A stretch of 64,000 nucleotides of DNA, taken from Lepidurus packardi. Taxonomy: Eukaryota; Arthropoda; Branchiopoda; Notostraca; Triopsidae. The stretch spans positions 4,588,001-4,652,000 of the forward strand of contig JAKZAN010000005.1 in the NCBI GenBank assembly GCA_023053545.1. The letters are read 5' to 3'. Below the pieces are notes generated by a model, which was given only the letters and a program-made list of their open reading frames with translations, ran no database searches and was not told where the DNA came from. Both the position numbers and the translations under genes were made by a program. Below, in pieces: positions 1 through 10,165 of the stretch (position 1 is its first letter; every line of letters starts with the position of its first letter).

Positions 1-1422
1 ATCGTCCAAATAAATCAGGCAAATTTTCCACTGTAATCCTCTAAGGACCAGCTCCATCAATCTTTGGAAACTGCTCGGCCCATTGCAAAGTCCAAAAGGC
101 ATCACATTAAATTCAAATAAGCCTTGGGGTGTTTGAAAGGCAGTTTTCTCCCGATCTTCGGCCTCAACCTCTAATTGATAGTACCCACTTACGAGATCCA
201 GTGTAGAGAAGTACTTCGCTCCCGCCAAAGCGTCCAAGGTTTCGTCAATTCTCGGAAGAGGGTAAGCGTCCTTGACCGTCACGTTATTCAAAGCCCGGTA
301 ATCCACACATAAGCGCAGAGTCCCATCCTTCTTTCTTACCATCACAATAGGTGAACTCCATGGACTTGAAGAAGGTGAAATAACTCCTTGTCCCTGAAGA
401 TCCTGGACCATTGTTTCTAGTTGGGGCTTCCAATGTGCAGGTATCCTCCTGGGGTGTACCCGAACAGGTGGTTGCGTTCCGGTGTTAATTCGATGTTTGA
501 GATACGTTGTTCTCCCCAAATCACTTTGATGCACTGACAATATACTCTCGTGTTTCTGAAGAAATTTCTCTAACTCATCCCTCTGACTTGCCGTTAAAGT
601 TCTGGATGGTTCTCCAAACAGGGAAAGCAGAGAGCCTTTGTGTTTCTTAGTCACACCGTTGTCGTTGGGATCTTGCACGTCGTACCCAACATTCGAAGTG
701 ATCACCTGGTTCACTGAATTCGCTAAAACTGTAAAAACTCCAACAGTGGTCCCCGACTTCAAACGAACGGGTTGGTCTGTAACGTTCATCAGTCTCACTG
801 GAATACGCCCGTTGTTAACTGAAACTAGTGCCCTCGCAACAAAAAACCCACTCATTTCTGCATGGATAGAGGTTCCTTCTACCAATCCTTGTCCAGAGTA
901 AGTATCAGGCACTCGGGCTGTTGTCAGAATTTCATGACGCGCTGGTATAAAAAGTGTTTCCATCAGCACGGCAGCAACCGTATCCGGAATGTTCTCCTCC
1001 AGAAGCACGTGATTGTCTCCAAAACGCAACATACTGTTTTTGAAGTCTATCACCATTCCAAACTCCTGTAAAAAGTCCCGACCCAAGATGACTTCTTGAT
1101 TCATGTCGTCAGTAACGTAGGCATTAAAGGAAAATTCCTTCTCCTTAATCCTAAACGAAGCAACGGTGCAACCCAAAATATTCATAGTTTGATTGTTCGC
1201 TGTTCTAACCCGAACTGTCACTGCCTCTAAACTTAAGTTTTGCACAAGATAGGGTTTCACTAATGTAATTGCCGAACCCGAGTCTACAAGCATGGGAACA
1301 ACCCTCTCACCACAATAACCCTTTACAAACGCAGCTACATTCACATTCGCCGTGACAAATTCCAGATCAGCTCCTTTGGGGGACGCAACTGGAGACGGAG
1401 CCGATCTTCCAGTTACTTGGAG
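1..1422 (-). CDS. pol: Pol polyprotein (protease and N-terminal reverse transcriptase), partial
   Basis: This is the -1 frame relative to gag, open from the stop at 1443-1441 to the window edge (474 codons after the slip). A retropepsin-type active site, MLVDSGSA, lies at about 1293-1270. Reverse transcriptase follows, with the PWSSPIV and LRLCVDYRALN motifs at about 366-285, STLDLVSGYYQ at about 218-186, MPFGLCNGPSSFQ at about 107-69, and the catalytic LIYLDD at about 18-1. The protein matures Gag and copies element RNA. RNase H and integrase should follow beyond the window. Expression depends on the frameshift at 1428-1422. No internal stop was found when all triplets of this frame were checked. 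Domain identity is secure; the protease-RT boundary is not defined. Confidence 0.93.
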
Positions 1423-1428
1423 TTTCCC
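1365..1428 (-). other. Programmed -1 frameshift signal: GGGAAAC plus H-type pseudoknot
   Basis: The gag frame reads CA-G-GGA-AAC at 1430-1422, a canonical X-XXY-YYZ slippery heptamer. After a 7-nt spacer comes stem 1 (AACTGGA 1414-1408 with TCCAGTT 1393-1387), possibly two pairs longer (U·G and G-C). Inside its loop GATCGGCTCC (1406-1397) pairs with GGAGCTGATC (1374-1365), ten base pairs with one G·U. Connectors are 1 nt, 3 nt and 12 nt. The gag stop codon lies at the base of stem 1. The pol frame is open from 1440 to the window edge, so one -1 slip joins Gag to Pol. The layout matches the general form of retroviral gag-pro signals. Pairing was checked by hand; folding and function are inferred. 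Confidence 0.85.
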
Positions 1429-2261
1429 TGCTTCTTGGAATCATCATTCGCCTTGGGTTTGGTGCAGGTTGCCTTCAGATGACCGGGTTCCCCACAATTA
1501 TAGCAAGTCCTTTGCTTATTCCACTTGTTGCCCGATCTCGGTCTGCTAAAGGAATTCGCCTTCATTTCCTCCATGAATTTCTCAACATTGGAGAATCGCT
1601 GCTCCATAAATTTTTCCATGTTGGACAGTCGCTGTTCCATCGTAGTTGACGTCGTGGCCGCTACTTCAGCTGTTGCAGAAGAGTCCATTTCCGCAACAAT
1701 CTTCACTTTACGGCGAGCTTCTTGTTCGGTGGCCTTCTCGTAACCACGAATAATTTCCACAGCTTTGTCAACTGACAGACCTTGCAAAGCATTCAGATGC
1801 ATTCGTAGCTCACGTGTTTCCGCCGAGTCGATTAAACGGTTGACAATCATCCGCTCGTAGCTCACAACGTCCATTGTTGGATAAGCCCTTTGTAAAGTGA
1901 ATCGAAGCTGACTCACGAACTCTAACACAGATTCACCCTTGCTCCTCATCATCGTGTCAAACTTGCGCTGATACACACTAAGATCAGTTTCTTGAAAAAT
2001 TTCACTCAGTGCGACTACTGTACGAGTATAGTTCGCTTGTATATCCGTGTCTAAAGCCGAAAAGACTTTCTCTGCACGTCCTCGCAATGACATGGCGAGA
2101 AGATCCACTTTTTTTGAATCACTTAAGTTATTAAACTTCGCATAGCGATCAAAATGCCTACACCACGCTTCCCAATCGTCACTCGTACCACTAGAAAAAA
2201 ATTCTGGTGCGAATTTGGGAGTGCGAATTTCGCCAGCATTTTGTCCTACCGACTGCGCCAT
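1413..2261 (-). CDS. gag: Gag polyprotein of the Gypsy element
   Basis: The product is a 282-residue Gag, the structural protein that packages element RNA into cytoplasmic particles. The first ~180 residues look like a retrotransposon capsid region (W-x-x-W-C-R-H-F near residue 31, helical and hydrophobic further on). A region around residues 200-225 repeats an EQR/L-S-N-M/V-E-K-F-M-E motif twice. A single CCHC knuckle (CYNCGEPGHLKATC, spacing 2-4-4) lies near the C-terminus, followed by a lysine-rich tail. The ORF is intact. Its ATG is the first after the predicted transcription start and overlaps the primer site. It ends at TAA 1415-1413, seven bases after a slippery heptamer, which fits Gag-Pol production by frameshifting. 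It is not a host gene. Confidence 0.93.
   Translation of the reverse strand: MAQSVGQNAGEIRTPKFAPEFFSSGTSDDWEAWCRHFDRYAKFNNLSDSKKVDLLAMSLRGRAEKVFSALDTDIQANYTRTVVALSEIFQETDLSVYQRKFDTMMRSKGESVLEFVSQLRFTLQRAYPTMDVVSYERMIVNRLIDSAETRELRMHLNALQGLSVDKAVEIIRGYEKATEQEARRKVKIVAEMDSSATAEVAATTSTTMEQRLSNMEKFMEQRFSNVEKFMEEMKANSFSRPRSGNKWNKQRTCYNCGEPGHLKATCTKPKANDDSKKQGNSK
2244..2260 (-). other. Primer binding site for tRNA-Ser, inside the gag start
   Basis: TGGCGCAGTCGGTAGGA begins one base after the LTR end. It is the complement of the 3' end (…CCGACTGCGCCA) I recall for arthropod tRNA-Ser, the primer of the 17.6/297 group. The extra base between LTR and PBS is the A of the gag ATG, so the start codon runs into the PBS and the first six Gag codons are the primer site itself. 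The tRNA match is from memory of tRNA sequences and was not searched. Confidence 0.85.
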
Positions 2262-2461
2262 TGTAACGTTTTAGTGCGTAGGCTAAGACTGACTGTATTA
2301 AAGTACATGGCTGCATATTTATACCCGGTCAAGAAGGTAAAAGGTTAATTAGTCAGGTCATGGTCGCTTAGTCAACATGGTCAACGTAGGTCAACCTCTG
2401 CATTAGTCACGTAGTCACAGTGTCAAGTCTCAAAGGGAATCAAGGACATAAGGAGGTTACA
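2262..2461 (-). repeat. 5' long terminal repeat, about 200 bp
   Basis: The boundaries are set by the inverted ends TGTAAC (minus-strand start at 2461) and GTTACA (end at 2262), and by the primer binding site one base beyond. The LTR carries a TATAAATA box and TCAGT initiator, so U3 is about 171 bp and R plus U5 only about 29 bp. U3 contains a dense cluster of GTCA/TGAC motifs around 2352-2426, including two AGGTCA half-sites. Only one LTR is visible, so the ends are inferred from structure, not from alignment of two copies. Confidence 0.85.
2288..2323 (-). promoter_or_regulatory. LTR core promoter: TATA box and arthropod initiator
   Basis: A TATAAATA box lies at 2323-2316 on the minus strand, and a TCAGT initiator at 2292-2288 puts the likely +1 at 2290, about 33 nt after the first T of the TATA box. 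The gag start codon would then lie only 29 nt downstream, an unusually short leader. Read from sequence; the transcription start is inferred. Confidence 0.6.
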
Positions 2462-5400
2462 TCACATTAATTATACTACAGTACCATCAGCGATGTCTTT
2501 GGATTTTCTCTGTGTGTACGTCTTGAGCCTGGTATGGTTAGGTTATATTCTGGCTTGAGCTACGGTGTATAAGTAATAAATTGCGCTTCTTGGCCTCCCC
2601 TGATGTGCCTGTGTCTATCTTGTGCCTTTTTTGTTCTGTTACGCTGCATATCTCTCCCGCGCTGTTTTCGCTCGATCCGGCCTCCGAAGATCGACACAGT
2701 GCATATACTGTAGCATACATAGGTATTTATATATATATGCCTCTACACGAGATTGTAATATGCAGATGCAGGATATGCACCTATCAAGCTTTCGTGCTCG
2801 GATTTGGATTCATGGACCGAGCATGACCCTAAGGGCGAATAAACCTTTTCCCTTCCCTTGTATACCTGACGTGCGATGCTAGATTCAAAGTCCGTCCTGT
2901 TCCGTATGTATACATAAAAGCATCTTTTCTTTACAATCTCAGGCTTTTACTAGCTCTCCCTCTCTTTTTGGCTCTTATGATTCCGCATGCTAGCTCTATG
3001 ATTATTCCTAAATGTTTTTCCTTTTATAAAAAGACGTTCTCGCTCATTCTCATGCCGCGGCTGATAAGAGTCATCCAAGCGTACAACTCTTTATGCTGAT
3101 GACGATTCGACACGCGCTCACACACAGACACACACATATAAGCCAGGTATAGAAGGGATGCCCAGAACATCAGCACATCAGACCAGCACCTTTCCTCAGC
3201 GACTTCTCATCTTACCATGAGAACGCCATATAAGTAACCGGACCTGTATCCTGTACAATACCTCAAGTGCTTTGAGCTCTACATGTTTATATGTAACGGC
3301 ATTCCAAACTTATACATTCGTGCTCTGACTGAGCCAGATATTGCACGCATCACGTTTATTACTGTGCTCCGAGTGAGTGTGGGGGGCGATGCACACGAAA
3401 ATCCATTAACATTGCAGCAAAAAGACTCCGAGTACCCAACGCATAACGCAATGAGGCTAATGGAGGTGTTTCCATGGCCGGAGCAAACTCTCTCGAGGAT
3501 CCAACATAGGTTTTTCTAGAAGCAAGGAAACACGGCAAAATGGGATCCGTAACGCTTGGCGGGAAACATGAATAAAGCATGAATAGCATGGCGTCTTTGT
3601 GGGAAAAACACATGATAATTACAAGGACAGCATGACCGAGGCCGTACCGGGACTGTATAGCACTTTTCTCCAAGTTCTGTATTCTAATGAAGAAGAAGAG
3701 TCCGCTCATAACCTTAAGAACTCGGTACAAAAGTGAACGCGTACGTACGTATAGAAATGTGCCCTTTATATTTCCTTCCTCTTTCTCTTTTATTTTCATT
3801 TATGTGTTTCTGCACAAAAGACCAAGTTCAAGGTAAATGCATGTCCACAAGGAAAAAGGACACCACAAAACTCAAGCAAAATCGCGAACAAGTCACAACA
3901 AAAGACAATAAACAGACACAGGATATGCTGATTACGGCTTAACGTGTGTGGTGAATGAGGTTTTCAGTTTTCACCCTACCGAGCGACCCTTATAGCACTC
4001 CTTTTCTCCCCGCTTTAATTCGACAAGTAACACATGACATCACCAGCAGTGCATAAGACTTTTCCAGTGATAACGCTCTGCATAAGCTTTATATACGAAA
4101 TAGCCGCCCTTTTACCTCGTTAGCATACTTCATTCTTGCTCATTACATAGATATGTTACAAACCCACGTGTGGTGTACGCTGCATCAGCGTTCACAAACC
4201 ATAGACGAACCGAAGAGAATCCCCTCTGAGGGTTTCAAATACAACTATACATAAGACAGCGACAGCCTTTTTTTTATTTATTTATATTTTTGTGTGCTCT
4301 CCGTTTGAAGCAAAATACGGAAAGGAAAAGAAAAAGTGAGGTTGGGTTAGATAGAAAGGCCAAGAAAAAAATGCAAGTAAAAATGGTCGGGGAGACAGAG
4401 ACAAATATCTCTTGCCTTATTGCCTCGTACACTCGCTCGCGCTGATGAGCATTTTCCACTTGTGGTTCTGGTGGCCCCTTGTTCTCTCCGTCCATCCGCA
4501 ATGGCTATATTCTGTAAAAACTGTATACGCGCGTTTAGAGCACATTAAGGCGACACATTTTCAAGCGAGAGGCTTTGGGCAGGACTCGCCAACTCTTTTT
4601 CCAAGCTGGAAGCTTAGTCGGCTTTGACCATGTTATGATGTTATCGTAAGAGGGGGAACAGAGACTAAGTTGGCACTTTTCGTCTTTCCTTTGAACTTTT
4701 TACAGTCCCAATTCCCAACTCCTATCGCATTTGTTAGTGACTAAAGGGGGTAGCGACGTGAGTGAGGGATAGAGGAAGGAAAACGTGGCTATAATACAGG
4801 ACCAAAATCAGCTTACAAGCCTCAACTAAGGGTGTTTTAAAACGTCCTAAAATAAGACTTCACCTCAAAGCAAAACGTGTCCTGTGGTGGTGTCCCAATG
4901 TTAATCTTAAACTATTCACATACATACTTTAGGCTGACTTAATCCTATTGAAAGCTAAAGAACTACCTCAGCATGGCAGCAGGAGATTAAAAGACGGACA
5001 AATAAACTGCTTTCAAATGGGACTTTTATATCGGACTTACAATAGTGGCATCTAACCAAACTAACAAACTTGCAAAATATTTCGAAAAATAACAAATTGG
5101 TTCAAAATTAACCCCAACTGGGGTAGTGTATTTGTTCGCTGAGGCTTCAGGCCCTAGGAAAGTGAGTTCCATTCTATCCTTCTGCTGCCTTGCCTTTCGC
5201 TCGGAGCAGCCCACCATCTGGTTTCTTGAAAGGTCTCAGTAATTTTTCTGTCCACACCTGCGGTTTCCAACACCCTCCCATTGTTACAGAGCGTTGAGTA
5301 GAGGCGGTAATACACTCGAGTGCTCAGGTAGAAGGACTTCCGATTTCCGAGTACTCGAGCTGGAAGAGACCTATAATGACGTACGAAATTATGTGCTTAT

Positions 5401-6759
5401 ATACTCCAGAAATTAGACGCCTTTTGCAGTAACGAGTCTTTCCTCTCTACGAAAACCAGCTCAAGAGATAATTTGTGACACCAAGCTGAACGCTCGTCAG
5501 GACAGTCAGGTTTAGAGAGGATGTTCAGTACATCAGGAAGGTACTGTACGTATAAAAGAAGACACGCACAGGACAGTAGAAAGCTTTATCTTTGTCCAAG
5601 TGACATTTACTGGAGCAGCTTAACGAGTCGTTTATCTGCTTTGAAGATCACCCAGGTCTTCATTCTTTAGAAGCTCCTTTGCCTTGGAAGAAAAAGAAAG
5701 AAGAGCATGTGGTACTCGGGCTCTGAGAGTCTAATACGGAAGTCAATTTGTGACTGTGTGTGGTGTGTCTGTGGGAGCCCACTCCACGCCACACGTTCCA
5801 AACTTCCCTTTAAGCTTAACAAGTGACGGGGAAAGTGGCTTTGTCTTTTCTTTTCCCCACTAGCGTTAACAAATTATGCATCTGCTCAGCACATGTTTGG
5901 CGTCACTTACTCGCCTTCAATAAACCTTAAGGCCCTCGTTCCATTTCGGTTAAGAGCTTATTCCGTCGACTATAAAAACCTGTCAATCACAAACCTGGAC
6001 GTCAGGCTCTTATTGTCATGGTTGTCAAAATCTGTTGTTGTTCTGTACAGGTAACAAATAACGGCTTCAGGAAATAGCTTTAAGTTCTTTCAAGATGTCT
6101 CCCATTTTAGCCATAGCAAAAAGCCAAGTGGACACCTATAAGCAGATGAGGGTGGTGGTCACTCTGAACTCAAATGACCCGAACTCAAATTTTATACCTT
6201 CTGGTGTCGCCCTTTTCTACAGCCTGGTCCAGATCCCTTTAGCATGCCTCGGTGCTGCTCTCGATGGACCATGCAGAATCCGAGAATTGACGGGGGATTT
6301 TCAAAGCCAAAGCGGCGTTATTTGGGGTGTTTTTATTTGAAATTCTGGATTTAGCATTCTTCCGCTCCTACAGTAAAAGCCTTTTTAGCATACACTGCAA
6401 GAAGGAAGTGTTTGATAATTTTACAAAGGCTCCCCTATACCTTAGCTTATTATTGCGAAACAGTCACAGATGGCACTGATGTTTGTTATTGTTTAACCGA
6501 AGCCTTGCGTAAGAAAGTGAAAAAGTAAATACAAAGCTAATTGCCGGTAAAGCTTCTGTTCTTGTTTTGATTCTGAGAAGTACGACTTGGCAACACAATT
6601 TGCTGTAGCAGCACAGTATCCAAAATTAAGATGTCGAACTTTCGGGAAAAGATTTCTCGAAAACGACTTCTTAGATTGAAAGCAACCTAAAAACAAAAGT
6701 TTTGTTTTCGTAGCAGCTAGTGTACCACCAAAAAACATATTTACAGGCAACGTATTTCT
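2462..6759. other. Intergenic; no gene recognised
   Basis: Only short ORFs overlap here, and none resembles a known family or has credible splice partners. Simple CA-rich sequence occurs near 3120-3140. A TATA-like CGTATAAAAG occurs near 5549, without a supported downstream coding exon. Confidence 0.5.
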
Positions 6760-6960
6760 CATAGTTGCAAACTTCATTTGCATATTGCTAGTTTATTACT
6801 CATTCGAAAAAAACAGGCCTTGCGCCATTGATTGTACACTACCTGTTTGCAAGCTCAGATTACTGGCAAAGAATTTTTTTGATAAAATATACTGGTTCTC
6901 TCAAAAGTTGTTCCGAAATTTCCCATGCTAATCACCTATACGAGCTAAGCTATAAGGGAG
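6760..6960 (+). repeat. Dispersed repeat family 1, copy A
   Basis: The segment shares with 56610-56815 the block ACTTCATTTGCATAT followed by a CTA-TTTATTA stretch. With that copy and 10120-10165 it shares GTTGTTCCGAA and TTTCCCATGCTAA near its right end (about 6906-6940). Copies are diverged and no termini or target duplications were clear. I cannot assign it to a transposon class. Confidence 0.5.
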
Positions 6961-9900
6961 TCTTAAATATTGTGGTTACCTTTTATGGCAATAAAATTTT
7001 ATTTTTTTCTGTTTTTACAGGTCGCACTTTAAAAGCTGCCGGTCATCGCGTTCCGATAGAGGTGTATGTATACACAGACACCTACTTATATGACTATCCT
7101 ATACGCATCAACACTATAACAGCTCTAGAAGAACATTCTCGTCCAGCTACTTTCAAGTTTCGTCAAGCAGTGGTGTCGCGCGATCCTTCTATGCTTATCC
7201 TGGACTGAGATCGGCATTCGTCTAACAAGGGGCGACCACACCAGTATTGGATCCATTATTACGGTGCGACGTGATGACAAGTAGGCAGTGACTGTCGGAA
7301 ACTTTCTGGGCTCCACAGCCAGACACGCACGCGAACAGGGAAATTTATATCTGTTGTCAAGCCCTACTCATTTTCGCTGCTCTCTCCCTCCTCTCGCCTC
7401 GCCTTTTCGAACGTAACCAAATAACCATTATCCCTCCCCAGCACCCAAATGTCTTACAAAGCCAACCACCGAAATGGAAACGAAGCTAATAAGCCGCAAC
7501 TTTTTATTCCCTGCACCTTTAGTAGAGTTCTCGAGTCCACTTTTACTAGGATATCCCCCCAAGAAAAGAGAAAAAATTCCCTGACATTTATCCTTGTCTA
7601 AGAACCCGAACTAAAAGCCATACAATGTAATACCTGGACCTGGATTTTAAGCTGATCTTGAACTTGTTACTTTCAAGCACCCTGCAAAACTTGTTCCCCC
7701 CCTTTTTTTATAGAGCGCTGTTCCCCTTTTCGGCTCGAATAAATGGTCCTTAATAATTATGGGGTTGCCACACCAGCCGCTGCCCCCAAGTTTGGACAAG
7801 GGTTGGAATTTGCTCAGTAAACTACTAAACTAATTTTTTTCTCGAAAAAGATTCTTCCACTCCCCCGTACCCCCTCCTTTACTCAGTATTATCGTATATT
7901 TAGGACCCCCAAATCTGACTTTTCAATTCCTCTCCGGGGAGTAGGCGTCTCCCGCTATTTTGCACCCACTCTAATGTGGTTAAGGAACGGTGGTGCACGT
8001 CCAGGGGTAGCTAAAAGAGAACAGAGCAACGGAAGTGCCATAAATTCATATTATTAGGAAGACGGATTTTTGGTAAAAGGGGGGCATGGGTGGGGGTTAG
8101 GCTTTGAACTTCAAGTTCAATTTCAACGGTTTAGTAAACACTTCTGGGGTGATCGGAAAGGAATTCAGGGAGAACAACCAGCCACCAAACTTTTGCCGTG
8201 TGCACACTTCGGGCTCAACCTTTAGTTCCGGTAGTCAGTCAAATTCCCATCTGGGTTTGGAGTGCATATGCAGTGCCACAAAGTACAAAACTCCCCAACC
8301 CCAAAACCGTGGACACGAACGAGGTTGACTATACTTTGCTATTTCCCCAGTTTCCCAGAGAAATGCCGGCCTGCGATCTTGTTCTCTCGCTCTCTCTTTG
8401 GACATTCGTCCCTGTATACTGCGAGTCGGATTTGCTCATTGTGTTCCGAGGCGCACCGCAATCAGACCTCATCAGTTCTGCTTGTCTTTGCAAGGACAAA
8501 AACCGCCCGCTATTCTTCGCACTTGTATGTGCAGCCATTTTGCCATGCGGTCCTTTTGAGAACCAGGAACAAATGAGGTTTCCCCCAAGAGCCCTCAAAA
8601 TAGACATTCCATGCGAAACTAAAGGACCCATACAAATTCGTAGTGTACAATGGATCGAGCACTAAATATCACCCGCAAAGGGAGACCTTTGACGAAAAAA
8701 CATAGAGCCATTATCAAGACTTACACCTTTCAGCTTTAAATCTCTAGTAAAATGTCAGTTATTAGCACAAAAAAGAGGTTTCACGATAATACATCGCGCT
8801 TTTATTGGCTTGAAGTGTTGTTTAACAAAGACAAAGCTACTTTTGTGACGATAGTTACTCGATTGATGTTTGAAAGTACTGCCTTAATGTAATTGTTGGA
8901 TTGCTTGTTCTATGCTCGATGGCTTTCTCATTTTTTTAGCATTTTGAAGGGAAATTTGCAGGCCAGATTCTATTTCGGGACAAATTTGCTGCGTTTCCAA
9001 GCTTAAACAATTCATTTGCGAACAAACGAAAAGTTCCAAATGAAGCAGATATCGTATATCTAGTGATCTCCGCATACTTTTACAATTGCAGAAGAGAAAA
9101 TATAAATCAAAGCATGCAATTTTACGGACACAATGATCCCCAACATTCCTGCGTACATTTGATCTTAAGTATTAGCGAGTGTACCTGAGCATGTGTTGCA
9201 ATAGTCATAGCCTGGGAACAAACAGCGGGAAATTAACAATATACCTTATTTTTCACTGGTGGTGAAATGTTTTGATCAAATTGTCTTCTGTTATGCAACA
9301 ATTTTGACATTTTCTATAGGTATTGGCGTCAAGTGAAAGCCACGTACTACTGTTACTTCTTTTCAATATGTTACGAAAGCCTTGACAAGGTCGCTAATGC
9401 GCGAGCGACTGTCCTTCCTCCTCTTTCCTTTTAAAAGGCGCCCGTTACCTTAGCTCTGCATAAGCGATTAGTATTCTAATTTCTAAATCGGAAAAATCCG
9501 GAAAAAGATTCTTTTGAGAACCGATCTTTCTATATTTGTACGCAATGGGTACTATATGGACAGCCTATGGTTTGAGGCTGGCTGGGGAAAACGGTAGGAA
9601 ACGAACGAAAGGCAAGTGGTTCAACGAATTCACTCAGAAGGAATCACTCTGGTGCTCTTAATAAAAAACATGAATATATTTCATTATGTGCGTGTGTACA
9701 ACAAAGAAATTTTGAGAGTTTAGGAATACCGACTAGCCGTTAGTGAGGACGGGACACGAGTCACCATGCCTGCTTCGGTCAACCCGGCTAGGTTAGCGAG
9801 ACGAGAACATTCACATGTGGCAACAGTGAATTTCGGCAACAGTGAAAAATATACCTTCCGTATTTAGTACGGAACACCCTAACTTGAAAAATTTCCTTGT

Positions 9901-10119
9901 AAAATGTAATTAAAAAAATTCCTTGAAAAAATACTCTTTCAAGGCGATATCTCTTAGTGAACCAATTTCATGTAGCTACAAATGAATTTTACATTGGTTA
10001 TAACGTAATTCGGAAATTATTCATGTATTATACCTTGGAAAGGGAACTACAGGATTCTTAAAAATAGATATACGTATGTCCAACTTTACCGTTAAAACCT
10101 TTTCTCATAATATGGACTG
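6961..10119. other. Intergenic; no gene recognised
   Basis: Overlapping ORFs of 74 to 155 codons on both strands at 8104-8665 have no recognisable domain, and frames compete with each other, which argues against coding. No other structure was seen. Confidence 0.45.
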
Positions 10120-10165
10120 GGTTTAGCAAAAGTTGTTCCGAATTTTCCCATGCTAACCGCCTTTG
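10120..10165 (+). repeat. Dispersed repeat family 1, copy B (short match)
   Basis: It shares AAAAGTTGTTCCGAA, TTTTCCCATGCTAA and a following CGCC/TAGCT stretch with copy A. Only this end is clearly alignable by eye; sequence to its left is too diverged to call. Confidence 0.45.

Larger units (their letters stand above)
1..2461 (-). mobile_element. Ty3/Gypsy LTR retrotransposon, 5' portion (cut by window edge)
   Basis: This is the 5' end of an LTR retrotransposon read on the minus strand. In order it has a 200-bp LTR, a tRNA-Ser primer site, gag with a CCHC zinc knuckle, a -1 frameshift signal, an aspartic protease motif (DSG) and reverse transcriptase reaching the YLDD active site at the window edge. 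Gag and pol are both free of stops and frameshifts over all visible sequence, which suggests a recent and possibly still functional insertion. The element's 3' part (rest of RT, RNase H, integrase, 3' LTR) lies outside the window, so LTR-LTR identity and the target duplication cannot be checked. The sequence just outside the 5' LTR is tcac. Clade assignment (Gypsy, tRNA-Ser users) is inferred from primer type and domain order. Confidence 0.95.

Noticed and set aside
3359..3799. 146-codon ATG-initiated minus-strand frame
   Set aside because: No domain, unusual composition, and a competing plus-strand frame; length is within chance for 64 kb.
8104..8665. Cluster of frames up to 155 codons on both strands
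   Set aside because: Three frames compete over the same bases and none matches a family; probably a GC-richer patch with few stops.
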